Part shown: one piece after another, positions 14,188-26,290 of the stretch | How the letters are laid out: every line of letters starts with the position of its first letter | Numbering within the stretch: position 1 is the first letter of the stretch | From: Druceiella hillmani | Taxonomy: Eukaryota; Arthropoda; Insecta; Lepidoptera; Hepialidae | Assembly (NCBI GenBank): GCA_039881145.1 | Contig: JAYKKI010000074.1 | Location: 5,034,001 to 5,098,000 of the forward strand | Length of the DNA stretch: 64,000 nt | Reading direction: 5' to 3' | Made by a program: the position numbers and the translations under genes | Notes under the pieces: generated by a model | Told to the model about the DNA's origin: nothing | What the model saw: only the letters and a program-made list of their open reading frames with translations | Databases searched by the model: none

Positions 14188-15175
14188 TTCTTTTTTTTTC
14201 ATATTCAGGTGAGTATAATGTTAAATTTAACAACTAAAACAGTTACTTTTGCCATGGATTAACGACCACATTCTTTTGCTACCTTGGAGTGCACTTTAAA
14301 GAATTGCCTTTATATGTACTATGTGCAACATGCAAAGTTTCACTTTTTACAATCTGATATAGACAAAATGAGTAATCAAATATAAAGATCTAAATATAAA
14401 GCTTTTGTCCTTATCTTTTTTAATTGAACCGATTTATGTGACTTTTTCACCTCTTTTGATTTATTCGATCTCAATAACTCATATCGGCCTTAAACGTTTC
14501 CTTTTATAGGCACCTATTTATTTGTACCATTGAACCGTCTCAATGACTGTTGATCTGAATGATAACATCTGCGCCATTATATGTTTAAGTTAACCCTAAC
14601 TTTGATGCTCAGTTTCACTTGCGGGGAAAAGAGAAAAATATGGAAATAGAAATCGTGAAAATTATTTTAAAAATCAAATTATTACTTATACTGTAAATAT
14701 ACACATAATTATATTCACGTTCTTATCCTTAACTAATTATATTTTTAATAACAAAAAAGTCGATTCCGGTATATCCATGAGATTGGTTTAAAATTGAGGT
14801 GTTAAAACGGGACATACTATTAAACAAACTCCCTTTCGCATTTATAACATTAATCATAAATAATATATATAATAAAATTAGGATTCATGAACACGCTCTA
14901 TCAGTTTTGTGCTGGGTGATATTTTTTTGGAAATTTCGTTAAAGGACTGAAAGATCTAATGAAATAAAGTAAAAAGATAACGTATGAATTAAGGTTGTAT
15001 AAGCAGGCTTAAAGTTTATGTAATTAACACTAATCCTTATTATTAGTGTACTGAACGTTTTCATAGGACCGAAGCCTTAAAAATGTGGAGGGTCGTGGGC
15101 ACTTCCGCTTTGGTGATAAATTAATTATTTGTGTGCTATATATATATATATTTATCGCATCCAAATGCGTTATGG

Positions 15176-15177
<2 letters not shown>

Positions 15178-15221
<44 letters not shown>
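15178..15221. repeat. (TA)n microsatellite
   Basis: This is about 44 bases of TA repeat about 300 bases left of SLC7 exon 3. A shorter TA run lies at 15137-15151. Confidence 0.95.
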
Positions 15222-15224
<3 letters not shown>

Positions 15225-15520
15225 TATATTATAGCCAATCGTAATTTTGTTCATTCTTTAGTCTGAATATAATATGATATTAATTATACGTCAATAAATT
15301 GTTTCTGTGTATGTACTGATTATACCCTTGTTTCAAATTATAATTATGGATTAATATTATTGATAAACGAAATCCTTGCTAGTTTTGTAAAAAGCCGCTA
15401 AATCACTCGGGCACACACGAACGCGCATTCGTGTGCACGCACATGAACGCACAGTCGTATACGCGAAAACGTTAGATAGAGTTTAATCAACAGAAAAAGG
15501 AAGTGAATTGTGATAAAAAC

Positions 15521-15646
15521 CTGCAGCTATGTGGTAGACTCCCGTGATAATGACTACAACAAGCGCCAATAATTTGGATGCCGTGAAGATGTCTTGTATA
15601 CGCATAGTCCAGCGAACGCTGATGCAATTGATCGCCGTCAGCAGAC
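15521..15646 (-). CDS. Exon 3 of SLC7 LAT-type amino acid transporter light chain (last exon found in window)
   Basis: This exon supplies the last two bases of Cys148 through residue 189 plus one base. It begins [12 protein letters not shown] and runs through [14 protein letters not shown] (TM4 end and TM5) to [14 protein letters not shown]. The RIQDxFTxxKLLAL block is highly conserved in LAT-type SLC7 proteins. The acceptor is ACCCGCAG|GTC. The donor I chose is GCTGCAG|GTTTTT, which has the obligatory GT but a poor +3 to +6 match. Reading through it would add about 12 residues and hit a TAA at 15483-15485. The cut after IAAG agrees with where relatives continue into a loop before TM6. The other ~300 residues (TM6-TM12) must lie farther left, outside the window. 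Confidence 0.88.
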
Positions 15647-15806
15647 CTGCGGGTGTAAACATTATCTTAGTCTTATTCATCTCTAAATATTTGTTAACAT
15701 AAACAATTTATTATTATTTACTCCTTTTATAGTTCTGTTATTCTTTTTTTATACTAATTTACTAAAAAACTAGTAAATCTGCTTGTTTTTTTTACTGGTT
15801 TATACG

Positions 15807-16550
15807 TAAATTAACGCTTCTGAAAATAGGCATGTTACACGTTTCTAGGTCCTAAAACTTTTTATTTCTGTGGAGTACCTTAGAATTTTATAGATGTAAA
15901 TGCAATTGATATCTAAATATAAATTAATTATTAAAAGAATAAAAATATTTATTAAAAATAAAATAAATAGTTATCTAGTAGAGAAAGAATAACGTTTGTT
16001 GTGTATCAAATGAAATAAATATCGCCATCTAGTGGAGAATAATGAAATAATGATTATGATGGTTATTTATAACAGCCACAGATGCCGCTGTGTCACCTGT
16101 TAATTAAATGCTCTATATCAACGAGTAATAACCTTGATGATTTCATATGGTGACTAAACCTGTAAACTATGAAAATTCAAATTTTCGATAAAATCTAACC
16201 AATGGTTTTTGTGTGATGTGCGCACAGACATATTCTCGTTTCCATTTTATTCTATTCATAGACAAGAAGTGTCGTTTGGTTTCGCTTGGAGAAAGTGTGT
16301 TGTCCTTTTGGCTGACCGTAACTACTTATTTTGAACTGGATGCTAATTGTCAAAATTTATTTACTTATCATGTAGTAGGCGCCTAAACAAAATTTTGCAC
16401 GTAAAGATTTGTCGTTAGGGTCTAAGGACATAAAGGTCTATCCTTTAAATAAGTATTATTAGGAAATACATTTCAGTGGTATCCAGAGAAAATAAAACCT
16501 ATTAAAAATTTATAAAAGAGAACATGCCTATTTTCAGAGGCGTTAATTTA
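15807..16550. mobile_element. Non-autonomous DNA transposon with 30-bp terminal inverted repeats and TTAA edges
   Basis: 15807-15836 (TAAATTAACGCTTCTGAAAA and on to GGCATGTT) is inverted at 16521-16550, with one mismatch in about 30 bases. A TTAA lies symmetrically at 15811-15814 and 16543-16546. That would fit a piggyBac-type insertion, although the TTAA is also part of the palindrome. The 740-base interior is AT-rich and has no coding capacity. It includes the repeated word ATCTAGT(A/G)GAGAA. The element lies in intron 2 just upstream of exon 3. Confidence 0.7.
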
Positions 16551-16579
16551 TTAAAGAGAAAATAAAACCTATTAAAAAT
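16485..16579. repeat. 25-bp direct repeat flanking the right terminal repeat
   Basis: AGAGAAAATAAAACCTATTA plus the next five bases occurs at 16485-16509 and again exactly at 16555-16579, a spacing of 70 bases. The pair brackets the right inverted repeat (16521-16550) of the preceding element. Confidence 0.95.
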
Positions 16580-18086
16580 ACATTGCTTTTTTCTATTCAA
16601 TAAAAATAAACGGATTATAATCGTTTTCGTCTACTGTACGGTGGGCGATTCAACTTATATAATTTTTGTCATTAGTATATCATCGTTTATGTAATGGATT
16701 AGGGGATTATATTAAAAACAGTTCTTATTAAGGGGTAAGTGAGAACTGTTTTAATGACACTCTTGTTTCGTTTTCATTCGATTCGGTAAATACTATATAG
16801 TACTATTTGTAAATACATCAATTTGTTAGGCCTGAACAAGTAATAAACATCCAAAATACAAATATATTTTCCTTCGTATGTTGGTAAATAAGGGATTTAC
16901 ATTACAGTTTATCTAGGAAACGTATGACTACCTACGCATAAAACACGCTATGAAATAATAATTCTACATAATTGAAAGATAGAAGTGTAGTACTAGAACA
17001 TATAAACAATTCAATAATTCTACATCAGAACAAATAATTTGTGTTCATGATCTCCAAAGATATAATATTTTGACATATTAATATTATAAACACAAAAAAG
17101 GGTTTCTTTATTATCTCGTCTTCTACCTAATAAGCCAGCAGCCAGCAGTATTTGATCAATAGTTGTCAAATGTTGTACCTACATGTGTGGATCGTGTTCA
17201 AGATTAACACATATAAAGTTTTTCTTCGGGAAAATCGAATAACTCCCGATTGAGCAATGGAAAATCAGTTCTATCTATTGGTTGGCGACACGTGTAAATA
17301 TAAAATTTTTGTACCGTCCAGTTTCTTGTTAACGTCCATCAGTAGGTAGGGATTTCCTTACTGCCAAAACCCATTGTCCCTAAAATCTCAATTTAAAAAT
17401 TAAATGCACACGAACATCTCTGGGCAGAAATTAAAAAATTGCGGATTTTTTTTAAAAATAAGGACAGATAACAGCTAGTTTTAAATATAGAAATGAAAAT
17501 GCCAATGTTAATGGATTTTATGTCTGAAACTCATAATTCAATACTGAAAATAGTTACACTTACATTCGTGTATTACAAATAATGAAAAACAATATATTCT
17601 TTAATTACTATTGTCTATTTTTACGTCCAATGATAACACCAACTAAACATAATAATTAGCTTAATAAATCAATCAATGCCAAAAACTTTAGTTAGAACTT
17701 TTAAGACGCAATTAGGAGAAACAAAAAAACGTTTTTACTTTATATTCCGTATAACTGACATTGACCTAAACAGCGCAAAAGAAAGCAGACAATACTTTTT
17801 TTAGCGTTCTTTTATTTATCGGTGCCATGTACGAAAGTTGGTTGACCTGTTTAACAATTAGCTACGATTGATTAATAAATATATGAGTACTCAGACTTGA
17901 ATGTAGTACGTTAGGTCATTAATTAACTCTTAAGGGGAAGTTTTGGTCTAGAACTTACCAAATCTTTTTATCATTTTCTACTTCATGAATCTATTTAAAA
18001 AAAAATGTTTATTTGATGTATTTAAAATTTTTTTAAAAAATTGTCAAGATGAGAAACTTTTAAGTGCCAGCTGTCATATGTGTTTT

Positions 18087-18223
18087 ATACCCTAGCCTAG
18101 TTACTAACAATGGAAATATAATTTCAAAGTACCCAAACATAAAACAATTGAATTCTATTGTTAATATACCCTAGTAGCTAACAATAAAAATATTCTTCAA
18201 ATATCCTCAATGTAAAACAATTG
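18087..18223. repeat. Diverged tandem duplication, ~78-bp period
   Basis: ATACCCTAG...CTAACAAT...AAAACAATTG occurs at 18087-18150 and again at 18165-18223 with small gaps. It directly precedes the GGTTCCGTAC element. Confidence 0.75.
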
Positions 18224-18240
18224 GTCGAAATATTATTTTT

Positions 18241-18735
18241 AGGGTTCCGTACCTTAAAAGGAAAAACAACCATTACAGGATCAATTCGTTATGCGTCTGT
18301 CGGTTTGCAAGACCCTTTTACTTACGAACGCGTGAAAATATAAAGTTGGAATTAATATCAAATACTTAGGTCTACGGTCCCTTAGAGCTGTAAAAATCAA
18401 GCTTCTAAGTCAACGCAACCAAAAAGAATTTAAAAAATATGGCGATTTATGCCGCATATTTTGACACTCACAAATAAATTCAAACCTGTATAGGGAGGGT
18501 ACTTCCTGTCGACCTAAAATATAAAAAAATTGGCAAGATGCAAGGTCTCACAGCACACGTAAAAAAATACGAAAATTGTTAATTTGTAGTTATATCACAT
18601 AATTTTGTTTATATTACGTGTCTGTGAAAGGTAATATATTTTCGTTCTAAAAAGTAAAAATTTTGATAATAGTTTAATAAGAATGTCATTTACCATTAAA
18701 TGTTTAGAAATGCCTCAATGTGTACGGAACCTCCC
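18241..18735. mobile_element. Terminal-inverted-repeat element (GGTTCCGTAC family), about 495 bp
   Basis: The left end AGGGTTCCGTACC (18241-18253) is mirrored by GTACGGAACCT at 18722-18732. Interior words are GGGTACTTCCTGTCGACCT and GGCAAGATGCAAGGTCTCAC. From memory these belong to a repeat very common in moth genomes. A truncated relative is at 35524-35600, and the 91-bp minisatellite at 5.26 kb derives from its interior. No ORF of note; non-autonomous. Confidence 0.75.
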
Positions 18736-20635
18736 CTAAAGCGACCACTCGTGCTTGACAGGTTTTTTGATTTGGTGGGGCGAATATTTTAATTCGATTT
18801 TATTTATTTTTTAAATTAAAGAATTTTTAATATCTTAAACTTACGCAAATTTACTGATTTTTGGAAATGTGAAATTGCGTAAAAATACCTAATAAATGTA
18901 CTAAAAATTTAGAAACTATTGAAAGTCAGAAAATATTGAAATTTACTTTTTTAAAAGTATCACTACCTTGGGAATTTAATATACTTTAAAAATACTTTCA
19001 AATTAATTAACGAGCAACTACAAGTCCCATCATCTTTATAGCAGTCATGGAGAATAATAGTCACTGCTTAAACATTTGAAAGTATTAAATAATTATATTT
19101 TTTTAATGAGATTTGTTTTGTCGAATTTTAGAAAGTTAGTAGAAGGCGAATGGAAAAAAATGAAATTACACAAATATGAATACGCTGAATTTATGAAAAC
19201 ACAAACTAAATAACAATGAAATTCGTTAAAAGGGGAAAAACGTATAACGAAAAAACAAAACTGTATAAGTTATCTGTTCTATTAATTAAAAAGGTAAATT
19301 TAATTTGAAATGTGCCGGATTATAAAGATTCAATAATATATGTACACTTTTATTTGATGAATAACTGAACAAATGAGAATTTAATTCTTCAATAACTTAA
19401 CTCTCGTTTTGCAATATACCTAAGATTACTTTAGCCAATTATAAATGGAAAAAATAGGTTCAGAAAAGAAAACGGAAAAGATTTATTACAGTAAACATTA
19501 ATAGAAATATGTAAAAAAACCCGTACGTGAAAGCCATAATAAAAAATAAATCATGTTCCAAAGATAAAAGTACAATGTCATTAAATTATTAATGGCTACA
19601 CAAAAGACTCCTGTCATAAAATAATATCACTGATGACGAGAACTACACAAAATGATTATAGGCATAAAAGAAATAATAGCGTTGCTTTCTATATGACAAT
19701 TATATAATCGGACGTTTGCAATGTCTTTGGGAGAATTTTTGCTAAGGAAATTAGAATATTTAGTACGTGTCTAAAATTGATCGAACATTTCAGAATGGAT
19801 TAATTACTGTATTTCCTAGATTAAAAGTTTTTTATGTAGTGGAATTAAAGCTTCTAGGTGGTTTTATTTTGTTTCACTAAACGTTATTACATTAGATAAT
19901 TTAATATATTTGGCGTTAATTTTGTAGAAATTATATATACATTAAATAATAATAAAATAAGTTGCAGATGGAGTGACAATAGTTAGTTTTTAGGTATCAA
20001 TTATAGTAGTATCACCTTTACAGCGGTATCGTTGTATTTATTGACTAAAATAATTATATTGTCTAAATAAAAATAGACTACAATTATATTAATCAGACAA
20101 ATAATTATTAAAATATTATGGTTTGTGAAGTTTTTCTTCGGAAAAATCGAATCTAAAACTGTACATTAACATAACATATGAACACGTTATTTCCAAAACA
20201 GCTACAAATAATCGTTGTGATTGTCAATGTGTGTACACGTAAAATCTTTCAAAATATTGTCAATACTTGTACAAATTGACTAACCGATGACGTTAGAGAT
20301 ATATATCGGTTAAACGCTACGGATTCCCCTTCACCGTTTCATCGATCAATACAAATGAAGTATCATTTTAAAAGCCTCCTTCCAAAAATGGTTTATTCTT
20401 TAATAAAAGCCGATTATGCTCAAATGTAAAATTAAATCAAGATTAAACTTAAAACTGATATGAAAGTATGTATATATAAATAAAAAGTGTAAATATTATA
20501 AGTAAGAATATTATACGCGTCGTTTATTTCAGCGACGATCCAAATTTATTATTGTTGTAGTTTATTAATTTTAGTAAATCTTTAGCCTGTTAAGTATAAT
20601 AGGTTGTTGGATGAGTAGATGTTTTCGGAAATAAA

Positions 20636-20927
20636 TATATTCCTCACATTTTGAATATATTCGGCATTAATTTTGTAGGAATTTATTATTCACAACTAAA
20701 TGAAACTACGTGATGTATTATTATTTCTACTTTATTTAAATTATTTACCGCGATCTAGGTTTAGTTTTATGATAACATCATCAGGTGGGCGGGCAATTAT
20801 CTTCGCTAATTGCCCACCTGAAGACGTTGTAATACAACGAAACCTAGGTCGAGGTAAATAATTTAAATAAAATAGAAATAATAATACATCACGCAGTTTC
20901 ATTTAGTTGTGTATATTCCTCACATTT
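20636..20927. repeat. 16-bp direct repeat bracketing the foldback element
   Basis: TATATTCCTCACATTT occurs at 20636-20651 and 20912-20927. The right copy abuts the foldback element exactly, while the left copy is 39 bases away from its left end. Confidence 0.85.
20691..20911. mobile_element. Foldback MITE, near-perfect palindrome over its whole length
   Basis: CACAACTAAATGAAACTACG at 20691 is inverted at the right end (20911) with one change. The arms pair through the CCTAGGTTT block and again through CAGGTGGGC...GCCCACCTG near the centre (about 20801). The full 221 bases can fold into one long hairpin. Same family as 6946-7113. Confidence 0.9.
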
Positions 20928-21394
20928 ATACTCTTAAGCTATTTGTCTATGTCACAATTTGACTGATAAATATCAGAAACAACATATGAATATTTTTTAC
21001 AGTGCTATTACCTTTAATTCAGTATCATTATCTTTAATTAAACATCGCGTTAAAGGAACAGTAACATTTAACTCTAATCATACTTAACTCATAACGCCAG
21101 TAAGAGTGAGCGTTTATTTAGGAGGAGATTTAAGTGTTTAGCTAATAGGAGTTAAGTTTACTAATAGTTGTTTAGGAGATTAAGCTTAATTTAATTTCAA
21201 CACCCATTTTCTAAATTTATGTTTTTTGATTTCTAATATTGTTATCAGTATTAGGTAAACAGCTAATCTATATTTTCGTTTTGCACTTGTTTATTTTAAA
21301 CTACTGAAGAGAATTGTTTAAATACATGTACGCATGAGTAATAATGTTTCATTAAATACGCTAAGTAATGTATATCGTAATAGAAACTTGATTT

Positions 21395-21600
21395 TTAGGG
21401 CCTTAGGCCGGGCCTAACTAGGCTGTGGTTGGGCGGGCGGACTCGGTGCCGCCCGTTGTGCCAAGCAAGAGTCTGGGTTTTTGCCGCCTCTTCGCTGGCT
21501 GACGACTTGAAGTGGCGGATTTTTCCCAGACTGGGTTAAATCATAAGACCTGAAGGTCAAATACCCGTTAAGTGCTGAACACGGGCAATTTTTTTTTTCC
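21395..21600. mobile_element. GC-rich retroelement-like fragment ending in poly(T)
   Basis: About 200 bases of sharply GC-richer sequence begin GGGCCTTAGGCCGGGCC and run through GGCGGACTCGGTGCCGCCCG and CCTCTTCGCTGGCTGACGAC to ACCCGTTAAGTGC. They end in a run of ten T. The compositional jump and the homopolymer end suggest a SINE or the 3' end of a LINE. I cannot name the family and see no coding frame. Confidence 0.4.
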
Positions 21601-21634
21601 TTGAAGTTTTATTTATCATCTACTCTATACATAC

Positions 21635-21636
21635 AT

Positions 21637-21730
<94 letters not shown>
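21635..21730. repeat. Compound (CA)n(TA)n microsatellite
   Basis: A CA/CG tract passes directly into about 60 bases of TA. Confidence 0.97.
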
Positions 21731-21732
<2 letters not shown>

Positions 21733-22384
21733 TACTCGGAAATAGAAAAGAAATAAAAAATGGTAACTCGTCACAGAGGCAAGAAAGAAATTTGTTAGAG
21801 AACAGAATTAGAACAGATTGAAAACATTTGTTATTGTATTCTTAGCATTTATTGATTGGATGTTTTTACCTATAATATGTGAAAGATACCCGAGAATATT
21901 CCATGAAACGTTGTTATACAGTTTTACTTTTGTAAAACAAGAACAGCGAGACTATGGACACAAAATTACCATATGAGTTGAATTTAGAAACTTTCAGTCA
22001 CAATCTAAGTGAACAAGCAAAACTGCTTCTTCAATCGGTTTTTTATTGAAACATTGAAGATCGCACAGTTTTTTTTGTGTACACATTGTTCAACAATAAA
22101 GGAAAAAAGAAATTCATTGAGTGAGCAGATTGTTTCATCGATAATTATAAAAAAAATATTGATACATCAAAAGTAAAAACATAACATGATGGCACAAAAT
22201 TCTCATCACAACGACGTAGAAGTAAATGTGTGGAGTTTTCTTGCCAGTTTTAAATTTTTGTACTTTCCCGTTTTCCAGGAGAGGAGAGATTTTTGTTACT
22301 TATGCCCAAAAATTCTCATCTTAATTTCTATTTTGCAATCTTGACCGAAAAATTTAATTATGGCTAAATATTAATAAAAACTCC

Positions 22385-22411
22385 ATATCAAAGAGTTATA
22401 CTCTTTGATAT
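22385..22411. repeat. Perfect 12-bp hairpin
   Basis: ATATCAAAGAGT and its exact inverse ACTCTTTGATAT are separated by TAT. No T-tract or coding context gives it a role. Confidence 0.8.
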
Positions 22412-24105
22412 TTTATTTTATTAGCAAAACAACAGCAACATTATCTAGTTAAAAGCATTTTTTCCGCTTGGCATTTATTAGACACATTCTAAACACTCGA
22501 TTAAATTATCCGAAAAAAACTTTTGTTGGTCTTTAACATTTTGTAATTCTTATGCTCATTGATCTATTTTTTGACTTCGTTTGTTTATGAATTGATTCTG
22601 ATTTTATATCCAATTTTTTTTTATTTTAATAAAAGTCTAAACCGTGGGAATTTATTACACTAATAGGACTAGTCGTAAATTCGATACGAAGACGTTAAAC
22701 ATTGGCGTTCAGGATGTTTCATCAAAAAAATAAAATGGAAGTATTGAGTAGGTTAATTCATAAATTTTTGTCCAACTACTCTCAAATTTAAGTGTGTGTG
22801 TTACAGACATTTGATTTATGATAGATCAATTGATATAATTAAGCTAGTCGGCTTTTATTCAAAATACAAATATGTATATGATAGTAGGCATCAATAATAC
22901 GAGTATGTATATATATTCGACATAAAGTGCTTTTTGGGTAGGACAAGCTATAAAGGGAAACGCTTCTTATAAAAGTTATATATTCTTATTCTTACCAATT
23001 TTATGATTCTTGCTTCACTTTCTCATTAATCAACATTTCCAAAGACCAAAGGTCAATTATTACGCATAAGCACTTATATTAATGCAAATGGTGTTAAATT
23101 GTGAACCAATGGAACACACCAAATACTAAATTCATGCTTTGTATTAATATGTATGGGTAATAAAGTAATCACATTTTCACGTTTCCACATTTTCAAAAAC
23201 TCATTATTATTCTTATATTACATAAAATAAATAATTGCAAATTGTATTTAATTCTTTCTGTTACGTTTTTTCGCAAATAAATGTAAAGGATATTTACATA
23301 TTTTCCTTTTTTTCAAAATTAAATAGAATTAATGTTAAACACCATCTACTTTTATTAAATCTTCCAGAATTTTTTAATATTTTCTACTTTAATTTTGAGC
23401 TTCATAACTTTTTAGGTTTAAATATTAATCAAATTTTACATCTACGGTCATTTCAGCCAGTAACATTCACCTATTAAACAAATTTATGCAACGAAGAATA
23501 AGACTGTGACAGATGGAGATTTAATTCCGTAAGGTTTTTTTTTTCAAATATAAAACGCTAAGCATGGAAATTTCCTACAGAAAACATTTTATTAGCCTGT
23601 ATACACGATTCAAATTACCCACGGACAGTTGACAATAAAATAAACAAGATAATAAACTCAAACCATTATGTCATAGACCTGTTAACTCCTCAATATTGTC
23701 CTCCAAGTCGATCACAATATTGTTTAATCAATTAGAGCAATTTAAAGAGTGTTTTTTTATCGAAGAAATAACATTGTTTATTCACCACCGTAATAAAATG
23801 CATTGACTTCGTGACACGGTGATCCCGGGTCAGCATCGCAATTAAATCGTTCAGATGGCGTCGATCACAATTTAAATACCCACTACCTATGTACATGTCC
23901 GATAATATTGTTTATATTATTCCTGTAGTTTTTATTTTGTTATTTTCCACCTATCAGAAGAATTGACTTTAAAACAATATATGTTACTTAGGAACTTCAT
24001 AATTAAACAACTTCAATTCAATGCTTTATTTTGTTTTCGTGTTATTTTAATTCCTTATGGACTTTTGAGCTGGATATGGTGACAGTTGTATTACCATGAA
24101 TAATA

Positions 24106-24119
24106 TGTATGTATGTATG

Positions 24120-24182
<63 letters not shown>
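24106..24182. repeat. Compound (TATG)n(TA)n microsatellite
   Basis: A short TATG tract is followed by about 55 bases of TA. Confidence 0.96.
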
Positions 24183-24183
<1 letters not shown>

Positions 24184-25229
24184 ATGTAATGAAATAAGGC
24201 ATGTAACTTCTCTGGATGTCTAAGTTTATGAATTTAAACCATAAAAGGGAAATTTTGCAGCTGCTGATTGTAACGTTTTGAGGAACATTTGAGATACGCT
24301 GGAATATCAATCCAAAATAATAAAAGATATGACAAAATTAATGGAAGTAATGCATATTCAAATTTAACAAATGATTTTTGAACCTACGAGTAAATATTTA
24401 TTCTGTAATGAAGTTTTTAGAAAGATTACATTCTTCAGTAAATTATATTGTATTTTTTCAGTAAATGTTTCAGCAAATTAGAGTTGCCAGTTTAAAATAG
24501 ATTATACAGAAAAGTGCGTACGAAATAGAATTCAAAACGTATTTTTCAATTTTTTTTAATTCAGTTACGCCTTTATAATGAAACTATCAATACAATCTTT
24601 CCACTTAAATCAATACGTCATTGGGCAAAGTAAAAGTAAATTTTACTGTAGTGTAATAAAGTCTTAGACTGTACATTAGCATTAATTAAATAATATTTTT
24701 TTGTAATTAACTAATATGAACAATAAATCCACTAAAATATCTTCAATTGACGTCAAAACATTTTGTTCAAGAAACTGTGATGCATAAGATCATTTCTCAT
24801 CTAACGTTTCAACGTTCTCGTACTTAAAAAAATACGTGATGAATACTAGCTTCTTGTCTGTTTTTGTATTATGTCTTTCAAAAGGAGTACATTATACAAT
24901 TTCTAACCTGTGCTCTCCTTTAATAAAAGGTTATAAGAATACGTAAGAAAGGTTATAAAAATTCACTCGGCATCAAACCGGGCTTAGCATTATACTATTA
25001 ATATCCCTTTTCCATGTCCTCATACAAAGCACTACACGAAAGTTTATAGGATGAACATACCTTGATTGCTGTCTCGGTAATATTATTTTAAAACAATACG
25101 TTAAGTGATCTCTCATTCGTGTTTTTCTTAAATTCGTGATACATTAGGAATATAGAGGTACATGGAAAAGTCCGTGTATTTATATATTTATTAATCATCT
25201 GACTTACGAAAGTGATGTTAAGGCAATCA

Positions 25230-25718
25230 TTGTAACATCTAGGGTTGCCAGATGGTCGGAAAATTCGGGATTGTCCCGGATTTTGCGTGTTGTCCCGTGT
25301 CCAGTAATTTTACTTTGCGGTCCCGGAATTTACAAATACTAGTTTCACAAACAACAGTTACGTTACGTGACTGTTGGTTTTGTGTTAAATTAATATTATT
25401 TAATAAATCAATCACTTTTATTCAAAATTTGGTTTAATATTTGGTACTAGAAGAAAATGTTTAATTGATTTTATTGGTCTGAAGGTTTTCTTAGGTTCAA
25501 CGAACCTTTTGTTGGGTCAATCTAATTTCTTTTCGCTTAAACCGCTAGTGGTTATAGTATGACCACTTTTACAGTATATTTGTAAACAAGAAGGAATAAA
25601 TAATGATACGTGATTGAGGTTTTATATTTAACTCTGCCTTAAAGTTCATATCTGTGCCCTGTAGTAGAAATGTCCCGGCAAAAGCGATTTGGCATATGGC
25701 AAACCTTGTAACATCTAG
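25230..25718. mobile_element. hAT-like MITE with 13-bp direct repeats
   Basis: TTGTAACATCTAG occurs at 25230-25242 and 25706-25718. Between them lies a 463-base segment starting GGTTGCCAGATG and ending CATATGGCAAACC, imperfect inverted ends. The GGGTTGCCAG start followed by CCCGG-rich words is typical of hAT-type non-autonomous elements. The expected 8-base duplication would be contained in the observed 13 bases. A 61-codon ORF inside has no recognisable homology. Confidence 0.65.
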
Positions 25719-26059
25719 TACGGAATTTAGTATTCTGATGAAGTCAGTTTTTCGAGGATTATTGACGTATTTCTACAGCGCATTGTTTTATCATTCAGGT
25801 TGAGTAGGATATCGGTGATACACAAATTGAGAAAATAACATAAATTGAAATCATTGCCGTGAAACAGATTGGACTTTATATAGTTTTATAAACAAATTAA
25901 ATACCCATATAACTCTTACTATTCTCGATATTACCCCAACTTACTGGTGAACCGGCATGAAACATTAAACCAATAAATTTTATAAATAAACTAAATCATG
26001 CACTAATTACGTGCATAGCTATAAAATTTAGAAACATTCGGCATACTTCATTTTATTCG

Positions 26060-26290
26060 CAGTAACGAGGAAATGAGATTTTGTCTGTAGTGTAGCAACA
26101 CGAGTAACAGGAATTCAATTTGGCACGTGTTAACAAACAAGTAGGTTTTTCATGCAATTGCACAATAAATCCACACTCTGATTAACTGTGACATTGAGGA
26201 GCGTTACGTGTGAGTTTATCTGGAGACGTTCACAAGCCGGCACGCGGTCGCGGTTATGGTGGCGAAACTTATCATGTTTACGATCGCATC
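26060..26290. promoter_or_regulatory. Candidate regulatory block in intron 2
   Basis: This is non-repetitive, GC-richer sequence with an E-box in GGCACGTGTTAACAAACA, which also reads as a forkhead-type site, and a CGCGGTCGCGG patch. The regulatory role is inferred from composition only. Confidence 0.22.

Noticed and set aside
16200..16520. Possible snRNA-like segment
   Set aside because: I looked for U1/U2/U5/U6 signatures (Sm site with flanking stems) and found none. It lies inside the TTAA-edged element.
17440..17480. ACAGCTAGTT as a Helitron 3' end
   Set aside because: Only the last few bases match, and no hairpin or opposite end was found. The similar ACTAGCTGTGCGC at about 36918 is equally weak.
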